The notes under the pieces: model-generated | What the model was told of the DNA's origin: nothing | What the model saw: only the letters and a program-made list of their open reading frames with translations | The model's database searches: none | From: Candidatus Gottesmanbacteria bacterium | GTDB taxonomy: Bacteria > Patescibacteriota > Microgenomatia > JACPZF01 | Assembly (NCBI GenBank): GCA_016195615.1 | Contig: JACPZF010000024.1 | Location: 1-8,659, forward strand | Direction: 5' to 3' | DNA length: 8,659 nt | Shown here: positions 7,201 through 8,659 of the stretch, piece after piece | Layout: the number at the start of each line of letters is the position of its first letter | Numbering within the stretch: position 1 is the first letter of the stretch | Translations under genes and position numbers: made by a program

Positions 7201-8545
7201 ACCGTTGGTAAAAGGTGGCATCTTAGCCACGCATCGTTTTGCCGTTTCTCTTGATCAAAGCGTGTGGTTTGGGGGACTAGCCGATAAACGCGACGAATTT
7301 GTTGCCTCCCTAAGACCCCGTATCGGAAATTTACCAAATTTCTTTCTTTCCGCCTGGCAAAGAATAAAGTTTTTTAATAAAATCCTCAGTCGACAAATGG
7401 GAACTTTTGGGTTAGCGGATCCGGCAAGCAGGGCGTTTTCTATTACTTCGGAAATGCTGCAAAATATACCGGAACTGCCCCAAATTGTAGAATTAATTGA
7501 AAAAAACCTTAAAAATAATCCAGACGGATTTAAAACCGATCTCTCCACTCTTTTTCCGTCCAGCTTCGATTTGACAACAAAAGATTTAATCGAGAAAACC
7601 TTATCATCAATCTTTTTCGGCTATGAGTTTATTGCCAACCCCAACGGAATTTTAGTTGTTCATAAAATTGAAGGGCCAGTCATATTGCCGCAATTATCTG
7701 AAGTAGGTTTAATTATTCTTCCATCAGACAGTCAAGCTGCAGACAATCTCCGTAATTTTGGCTTAGCAGACGAACAAATCAAAAATGCAATTGCGCTTCG
7801 TGATGATATGGTTTATCGCATGAGAACGGCAAAATTAACCCCACAGGAAAGATCACAACTTCGAATTAGAAAAGAAGTTTTAAATCTTCGTCAAGATCAA
7901 GATCCAACTCCAAGCCAAATATTGGAAATAATCGGCCGCGGTATTAAAAGAGAGTCAGAACTTGACAAAAAACTTCCAGGTGGAATCGATAACTTAGTTA
8001 AAAAAGCTGGAGATCTAGCCAAAATAGTCAGTGATTTTATCTACGATAAATCTAGTCTGTTGATCGAATTTGAAATCGGCCGCCCGCTTGCAATCGGTTA
8101 CGCATCTCGGCTTGCGCACTATGGAAAAGAGTATGCAGAAGTACCGGGATTTAAAACTCACGAGGAAGGTGTAGATTGGATAAGTTCTGACCAGATTGAT
8201 ATGTCTGACGAACTCAGAATAGAAGCAGCGACAGTGGTAAAAGCTCACGAAGAAGGCCATAAGACACAAGGAGAAGGCTACCAAAATCTTTTGTCAAAAG
8301 GCGATCTTTCTATAAATGAAATAATGGCTCACGGACTACGAGTTATTCTTCCCTATGAACTTTTAGGTAAAACTGTTCCCATCGAAAGCGCTTATGACGA
8401 AGGTGCAAAAGAATATCTGCAATTAGGAAAAGATCTGGCCAGTCGTATGGAACAATTAGGCGAAAAACCTGATATTGCCTGGATTGCGTGGAGCCGGTCT
8501 GCACTCTATGGCGAATATCGACCTGGTATTAAACATTTACAATAA
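83..8545 (+). CDS. Giant multidomain protein: serine protease, beta-helix, transglutaminase-like, FHA and HEXXH domains
   Basis: The frame is open for 2,820 codons from GTG 83, or 2,815 from the more likely TTG 98 (see the Shine-Dalgarno entry), and ends at TAA 8543-8545. Domains seen, in order: unrecognised N-terminal region (1-385); Pro/Thr/Gln linker (422-541); trypsin/V8-like protease (567-800; H622, D663, S747); right-handed beta-helix (894-1105); a repeated 34-residue beta module around these domains; coiled-coil-like segment (1652-1706); hydrophobic segments (1707-1742, 2333-2357); transglutaminase-like domain (2050-2180; C2112, H2146, D2159); FHA domain (2214-2302); C-terminal HEEGH motif (2722-2726). 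There is no signal peptide, LPXTG motif or C-terminal membrane anchor. The gene stands alone between two IS-like edges. I do not recognise the whole protein as a named family. A cell-contact or delivered effector role is inferred from the domains; a structural surface protein with processing proteases is the main alternative. Confidence 0.95.
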   Translation: MIKSILKSSFSGLDKGYTLDLYFTACNMPLARNFMNHYLFGHGKNFDITHLYEQYLSNYYNKYGIYTSNRNNKEIVSDFFKNTYENDQTNYYAQWGEGIWNGKDNLTKVTSDLKTFWEAAKNGQPYYLKIARQTGLRDFTHINGSDIPDMIASLNDYGMLFQGNVVEITPNAHDSRFIDLTFTDAQVKIYDRYYFKSYGGALQKEQINEALLYLDSFLTLTGIKPDDVYRKLFGDQFSDRQKLYEYLIKNFTITNPEFISISVNGYGNEYDVGGVYNLGQKIVLTLPRGLFLNDDERNIEEQATKVAPMQKDDSSEYPRANLQFYLKDHGHISWSLSDGTGTDQYRQFYTYGNVPRNKLVKSVEDDNANIDTFVSEIEHELIKQKGGQTVELTNIEINGSRWIKLFGVIFQPGETKTITIPSQPQNLAPSEGNAAQTKNETAPPQNQGASSQKTSAAAGGGTAGSIIDGILEFFVNIWNRIIQIFLPQTQPEQNTPTPPATQTAPATTATRTNTPQSTATKEAPATQTPSATSQRLPSQPPIEQLLQQTKTAVLNNKQTTSFVESGGFTTKDFEAVRQGTFMIEVIWTRNINGHEEIRDIGTATAWLERLDNNSFYIATNDHVAKSPEGDGWLIKSVALFRPNIDNNVQYFYDVIGIGNTFQDVAVLKINGTYKTQIPLKPLSFLDNTVPNPDDNLLVVGFPADFQEGSHNLNTITMGSVIKHDIPSENKDGNGVWISSGLVNGGSSGSPVVIKKGGNITVIGMIFARSYTDYKNNITNTVQKINASYITPLQIAELINSINKTPEKVTIKSQTPLISVMMQNGEKQFFGEPIDIENQLFSGYLGSPGEIIEITNNSTTDIFVLGTKIGPSQTINISSPYNASDLIKNFPNQNGVIDINKSVYLNPRSDYSGLTFRLKQGGALYGNGATLIPKTGNYAIIAEDQTSPVVSDIYLGDFESKEEISRGILFKNVTEGKIDKVNAYSGNVTGTVMELINNIGTVVSNSSYRAVPNSVSLVIDGGANNVVHDSRFDGPRDINSGAKGISLINTNHNILFKNRFAALTNAIIAQNSSNNYIVRNEFRSDTGIIAENSSLTLIHNTLDEFPPTSGPTAPIGPADLLGEEGNPGDKTLIVAINSQIEINDDYKEEVQRWVYPYLINKYLILLENGSTFSKVPSDTKVDVSAFPTLPRNTLKGNPIFQDSSPKSNLKTNFISSLFNRLNPTPVSPAFGSPISWLLNLLAPLLKPLEELFVVTSEVTIFNQEGSLFMLVKNPTYTPYFLGFIGREKFNEASLENFNRIEDFNPKGGTKLKVTNQSTITLWIFGNKVEPGKTTVIKVPEKILTTAVAIDQKDKPKVQFPPGENLVYNITSISDKDDLTEKYQNIIDPAVLLTKDITIINYTSETVPIGQLRRGTLYVSSKTGIHNVPRNESTVFVNPGETIRIPKQTADPNFDKIQIDVLGETPEFYNNVYDIDISRFKPGQRITVLNDKTERIIFLGREIPPGQQRSLTVPQLPLPNNPSVPQISLSLRPKAVTGSEKLETYLLVQGENFEISGPLSNLSALEDLLRFYFTGYELDFFNDTDTAYVNIIKSVTPDFGPITLFGISINVGDHQKINILETPQKANIPSNSQTNNINPIQNLINTRNRKPNNLASLNSVLNQLLDYQKKLALSINGDKSSESIALSKEIRETKRMINITEKRQSRYNAVFFGPGAAWLTAPVSAILGPVLAAYGATVGTTSLIRGTFALLENIVVARAPDSAFTKFIHNLHQAAININEFTLIPLRAFLNFSQRQAGQEQIRVVTEGTQKFLDALKNFRLPSLSYSLNWMDKNIGKPLFNLIIPQQLQLAVQTSGVKIAPPLQIDSKARTAAQVPLLKRTTSTNSDVNASTEIVGKSELRIDYMPENLFRLFRDDKGNVTAIEPLDTNDDFNVFLLNQGQSILITKKILLSFNSFIAIRKNDGSYEKIKLKVGQFNGSPVVELYDFITRKVISGRLESQVPAQPKLVRILPARDTEPPLPSQHRDVYVYRASGGDELIIDFNDDREFIDFLNRGVNEIEELRRKSNYDLSRLEAAMDWLRENVKGSDYLRDKAYVELGRKAPLGKVIINNSVCRERAFFEHILLAYLGIDSKVWVSPIIIFGKTERHAVVSVSKRDLVLDSTEAVYSVPISSAQYLQNVPGGRSSIKEYSVFDVVEKPVFQTAPVNTILKSENKSLIKIFVPPATLGQSTILIGRGDDVDIQIKHDHISRHHVEITVKGESISIRDNGSQNGTKLNNDELLKQEPLNPSDVITIANVAKLQFIGLKNDVIEFRYLDIGDEFGASVFVNGELFQSAVPLAIFPGFPLATWAFRSLTGYLDKTYSQKFDEWAETHLPLVKGGILATHRFAVSLDQSVWFGGLADKRDEFVASLRPRIGNLPNFFLSAWQRIKFFNKILSRQMGTFGLADPASRAFSITSEMLQNIPELPQIVELIEKNLKNNPDGFKTDLSTLFPSSFDLTTKDLIEKTLSSIFFGYEFIANPNGILVVHKIEGPVILPQLSEVGLIILPSDSQAADNLRNFGLADEQIKNAIALRDDMVYRMRTAKLTPQERSQLRIRKEVLNLRQDQDPTPSQILEIIGRGIKRESELDKKLPGGIDNLVKKAGDLAKIVSDFIYDKSSLLIEFEIGRPLAIGYASRLAHYGKEYAEVPGFKTHEEGVDWISSDQIDMSDELRIEAATVVKAHEEGHKTQGEGYQNLLSKGDLSINEIMAHGLRVILPYELLGKTVPIESAYDEGAKEYLQLGKDLASRMEQLGEKPDIAWIAWSRSALYGEYRPGIKHLQ
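1238..1345 (+). repeat. Beta module copy R1 (residues 386-421)
   Basis: This 36-residue copy runs GGQTVELTNIEINGSRW and then IKLFGVIFQPGETKTITIP. It shares with R2, R3 and R5 the order: glycine turn, short beta strand, TN, polar turn, hydrophobic strand ending in FG or LG, then (I/V)xPG and an alternating strand ending in P. It carries a two-residue insertion compared with the 34-residue copies. It closes the N-terminal region just before the Pro-rich linker. Function unknown; probably a small beta-sandwich or spacer unit. Confidence 0.55.
1346..1705 (+). other. Pro/Thr/Gln-rich low-complexity linker (residues 422-541) with embedded amphipathic helix
   Basis: The composition shifts sharply to Pro, Thr, Ala, Gln and Ser, with repeated short motifs such as PATQT and PATTAT, typical of flexible extracellular or interdomain linkers. 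In the middle, residues 464-487 (GSIIDGILEFFVNIWNRIIQ, then IFLP) form a hydrophobic helix interrupted by D468, E472, N476, N479, R480 and Q483. That periodicity indicates an amphipathic, membrane-surface or docking helix more than a transmembrane span. The DNA is locally C-rich, including a run of seven C at 1409-1415. Confidence 0.75.
1781..2482 (+). other. Trypsin/V8-like serine protease domain (residues 567-800)
   Basis: All three catalytic residues of the chymotrypsin fold are present in order: H622 in ATNDHVAK, D663 in FQDVAVLKI, and S747 in NGGSSGSPVV, the variant of GDSGGP used by V8, HtrA and related bacterial enzymes. Spacings of 41 and 84 residues fit this family. GTATAWLE before the His is the usual strand of the GTGW/GSG type. 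The domain should be an active peptide-bond hydrolase. Such domains usually act outside the cytoplasm, or in self-processing. No PDZ domain follows. Substrate unknown; cleavage of its own chain is possible but not shown. Confidence 0.85.
2618..2719 (+). repeat. Beta module copy R2 (residues 846-879)
   Basis: Exactly 34 residues: SPGEIIEITNNSTTDIFVLG followed by TKIGPSQTINISSP. It aligns without gaps to R3 and R5 (PG or GG turn at positions 2-3, N at 10, T in the STT/STI turn, G at 20, P at 25, P at 34). It sits between the serine protease and the beta-helix, which supports a spacer or docking role between folded domains. Confidence 0.65.
2762..3397 (+). other. Right-handed parallel beta-helix (residues 894-1105)
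   Basis: About nine irregular rungs of 20-25 residues show the pattern of pectate-lyase/NosD-type helices: short hydrophobic strands alternating with Asn/Gly turns. Examples are GGALYGNGATLI, NYAIIAED, NVVHDSRFDG, HNILFKNRF, NAIIAQNSSNNYIVRNEF and GIIAENSSLTLIHN. The N-rich turns and the NxxxxNxF pattern are typical. These folds bind carbohydrates or serve as rigid stalks and adhesive parts of surface proteins. I see no conserved lyase or hydrolase active-site pattern, so a binding or structural role is the safer call. Confidence 0.75.
3995..4096 (+). repeat. Beta module copy R3 (residues 1305-1338)
   Basis: Exactly 34 residues: KGGTKLKVTNQSTITLWIFG followed by NKVEPGKTTVIKVP. It aligns to R2 and R5 without gaps. 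It follows a long poorly defined stretch (1106-1304) that includes a hydrophobic, proline-containing helix near residues 1214-1253 (SWLLNLLAPLLKPLEELF). It is the first of a tighter cluster of related segments continuing to about residue 1621. Confidence 0.65.
4517..4618 (+). repeat. Beta module copy R5 (residues 1479-1512)
   Basis: Exactly 34 residues: KPGQRITVLNDKTERIIFLG followed by REIPPGQQRSLTVP. It aligns without gaps to R2 and R3. Two looser relatives flank it: R4 at about 1391-1444 (ITIINYTSETVPIG, then VFVNPGETIRIP after an insertion) and R6 at about 1574-1621 (LDFFNDTDTAYV, then ITLFGISINVGDHQKINILE). Together residues 1305-1621 look like a string of small beta domains. Confidence 0.65.
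5036..5308 (+). other. Charged helical segment followed by a hydrophobic segment (residues 1652-1742)
   Basis: Residues 1652-1706 are rich in Leu, Lys, Glu, Arg and Ser with heptad-like spacing and look like a coiled coil. They run directly into a strongly hydrophobic stretch, residues 1707-1742, which includes FFGPGAAWLTAPVSAILGP and then VLAAYGATVG. The stretch is long enough for one or two membrane passes, but it is rich in Gly and Pro, so a buried helical hairpin is also possible. About 80 further residues are helical, with several Leu/Phe-rich patches. No family recognised. Confidence 0.55.
6230..6622 (+). other. Transglutaminase-like (papain-fold) domain (residues 2050-2180)
   Basis: Cys, His and Asp occur in the order and context of the transglutaminase-like superfamily, closest by eye to the EDR1-type branch: C2112 in NSVCRERAFFEHILLAYLGI, H2146 in ERHAVVSV and D2159 in LVLDSTEAVY. 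The helix before the Cys (LEAAMDWLRENV) also fits the fold. The VCRERA...LGI pattern, in which the Cys starts a helix packing under an LGI strand, is diagnostic. Members act as proteases, amidases or cross-linking enzymes, and some are only binding folds. All three triad positions are intact here, so activity is plausible; substrate unknown. Confidence 0.8.
6722..6988 (+). other. FHA domain (phosphothreonine-binding; residues 2214-2302)
   Basis: The signature is complete: ILIGRGDDVDIQI with G2233-R2234, then HDHISRHHVEI with S2248, R2249 and H2251, then RDNGSQNGTKLN with S2268, N2270, G2271 and T2272. These are the residues FHA domains use to bind phosphothreonine peptides. The domain length of about 90 residues is normal. 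FHA domains usually work in the cytoplasm with Ser/Thr kinases or in secretion-system assembly; no kinase is visible in the window. Its presence in a protein with beta-helix and trypsin-like domains is unusual. Confidence 0.93.
7079..7153 (+). other. Second hydrophobic segment (residues 2333-2357)
   Basis: SAVPLAIFPGFPLATWAFRS and the following LTGYL form a 25-residue hydrophobic patch just after the FHA domain. It is followed by a helical region with Trp, Phe and basic residues (for example AWQRIKFFNKILSRQMG near 2430). Like the segment at 1707-1742 it contains a PG turn followed by an aromatic/Ala stretch. A membrane-interacting role before the C-terminal protease-like region is possible; a buried core helix is the alternative. 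Confidence 0.45.
8060..8545 (+). other. C-terminal zinc metalloprotease-like region (residues 2660-2820)
   Basis: The HEXXH motif occurs in KAHEEGHKTQGEG, with H2722, E2723 and H2726. E2746 follows in LSINEIMAHGL, 20 residues after the second His. That is the spacing between the second His and the third zinc ligand (Glu) in thermolysin-type gluzincins, whose ligand also sits in an (I)NE context. The helix before the motif (ELRIEAATVVKAHEEGH) is consistent with the active-site helix. The region lies at the very C-terminus, the usual place of an enzymatic tip in giant delivered proteins. No overall family is recognised, and HEXXH alone can occur by chance. Confidence 0.55.
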
Positions 8546-8553
8546 GGTCATTT

Positions 8554-8567
8554 CAAAACTAGTTTTG
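8554..8567. terminator. AT-rich palindrome after the giant gene (weak terminator candidate)
   Basis: CAAAACTAGTTTTG is a perfect 14-bp palindrome nine bases after the stop codon; outer TTT and AAA can extend the stem with a three-base bulge. The stem is AT-rich and no T-tract follows, so an efficient intrinsic terminator is doubtful. It may instead be a protein-binding site or mere chance. Confidence 0.25.
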
Positions 8568-8597
8568 TTGAAAGTATAGCACTTTGACAACTAAAAT
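8568..8597 (+). promoter_or_regulatory. Possible promoter formed at the downstream IS junction
   Basis: TTGAAA (8568-8573) and TAAAAT (8592-8597) are separated by 18 bases and resemble a sigma-70-type promoter that would start near 8604. The final T of the -10 box would be the first base of the putative IS left end, so the promoter would be a junction hybrid. A consensus -35 box, TTGACA (8584-8589), is also present, but I see no matching -10 box at 15-19 bases. Confidence 0.3.
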
Positions 8598-8600
8598 GGA

Positions 8601-8624
8601 CAGTACACCGAGAAAGGAGTACTG
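8601..8624 (+). promoter_or_regulatory. Hairpin that partly hides the ribosome-binding site of the downstream ORF
   Basis: CAGTACACC (8601-8609) pairs with GGAGTACTG (8616-8624) with one mismatch around the loop GAGAAA. GG (8598-8599) and CC (8626-8627) can extend the stem past an A/C mismatch. The Shine-Dalgarno sequence AAAGGAG (8613-8619) lies half in the loop and half in the 3' arm. Several insertion sequences are known to use such a fold to block transposase translation from read-through transcripts. A transcript starting inside the left arm would lack the full stem. Confidence 0.45.
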
Positions 8625-8627
8625 CCC

Positions 8628-8659
8628 ATGTATGATATTAACAAACTGGTGCCAAAAAG
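8628..8659 (+). CDS. Start of downstream ORF, probably first ORF of an IS element (partial)
   Basis: ATG 8628-8630 lies eight bases after AAAGGAG (8613-8619), an ideal distance, and opens a frame that runs off the right edge, reading MYDINKLVPK. Only ten complete codons are visible, so the product cannot be identified from its own sequence. Its position just inside a putative IS left end suggests a transposase helix-turn-helix protein (OrfA type). An overlapping ATG at 8632 in another frame is also open to the edge but has worse placement relative to the ribosome-binding site. Confidence 0.55.
   Translation, partial: MYDINKLVPK

Larger units (their letters stand above)
8597..8659 (+). mobile_element. 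Left end of an IS3-like insertion sequence (partial)
   Basis: The segment starts TGGACAGTACACCGA. Bases 8602-8611 are the exact reverse complement of 47-56 at the upstream IS right end, as expected for left and right terminal repeats of the same or sister elements. An ORF starts 31 bases in, as is usual for the first ORF of such elements. The element runs off the right edge of the window. The first-ORF peptide is too short to confirm the family. Confidence 0.5.

Noticed and set aside
8150..8190. A second HEEG sequence (THEEGVDW, near residue 2697) as another zinc site.
   Set aside because: It reads HEEGV and lacks the second His, so it is not an HEXXH motif. The real candidate is at 2722-2726.
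83..8545. CRISPR array, tRNA or rRNA genes anywhere in the window.
   Set aside because: No direct repeat arrays with spacers and no tRNA or rRNA signatures were seen; the space is filled by one coding frame.
8584..8612. Consensus -35 box TTGACA as the main promoter of the downstream ORF.
   Set aside because: No acceptable -10 box occurs 15-19 bases downstream; the TTGAAA/TAAAAT pair fits better.

Overview
The window is almost entirely one gene: a single uninterrupted reading frame of about 8.46 kb on the + strand (83 or 98 to 8545) encoding a giant multidomain protein of about 2,815-2,820 residues. Both edges look like pieces of insertion sequences. Positions 2-70 encode the last 22 residues of an IS3-type (DDE, rve-fold) transposase. 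Positions 8597-8659 look like the left end of a related element, with the first ten codons of its first ORF. A 10-bp inverted match (47-56 versus 8602-8611) links the two edges.

Organism: the DNA is AT-rich, TGA is never used as a sense codon in the long frame (standard code), and the ribosome-binding site matches the 16S anti-Shine-Dalgarno sequence over 14 nt. A giant AT-rich surface or effector-type gene mixing trypsin-like, beta-helix, transglutaminase-like and FHA modules fits an uncultured bacterium of the Patescibacteria/CPR type, but the window has no phylogenetic marker and this is inference only. A Firmicutes-like host cannot be excluded.

Layout of the giant protein, by residue: 1-385 unrecognised N-terminal region without a signal peptide; 386-421 first copy of a short beta module (R1); 422-541 Pro/Thr/Gln-rich linker with an embedded amphipathic helix (464-487); 567-800 trypsin/V8-like serine protease with an intact triad (H622, D663, S747); 846-879 module copy R2; 894-1105 right-handed beta-helix; 1214-1253 hydrophobic helix; 1305-1338 and 1479-1512 module copies R3 and R5, with looser copies between and after; 1652-1706 charged coiled-coil-like segment; 1707-1742 hydrophobic segment; 2050-2180 transglutaminase/papain-fold domain with C2112, H2146, D2159; 2214-2302 canonical FHA domain; 2333-2357 second hydrophobic segment; 2660-2820 C-terminal region with a zinc-protease HEEGH motif (2722-2726) and a Glu 20 residues later (E2746), the spacing seen in thermolysin.

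How it may work (inference): the protein combines surface-type modules (beta-helix, secreted-type serine protease), a cysteine-triad domain, a phosphothreonine-binding FHA domain usually found in cytoplasm, and a C-terminal metalloprotease-like tip. That layout suggests a large cell-contact or effector protein whose terminal domain may be released by proteolysis, but no partner, secretion or immunity gene is visible. No convincing native promoter lies between the upstream IS end and the ribosome-binding site, so expression may depend on the IS.
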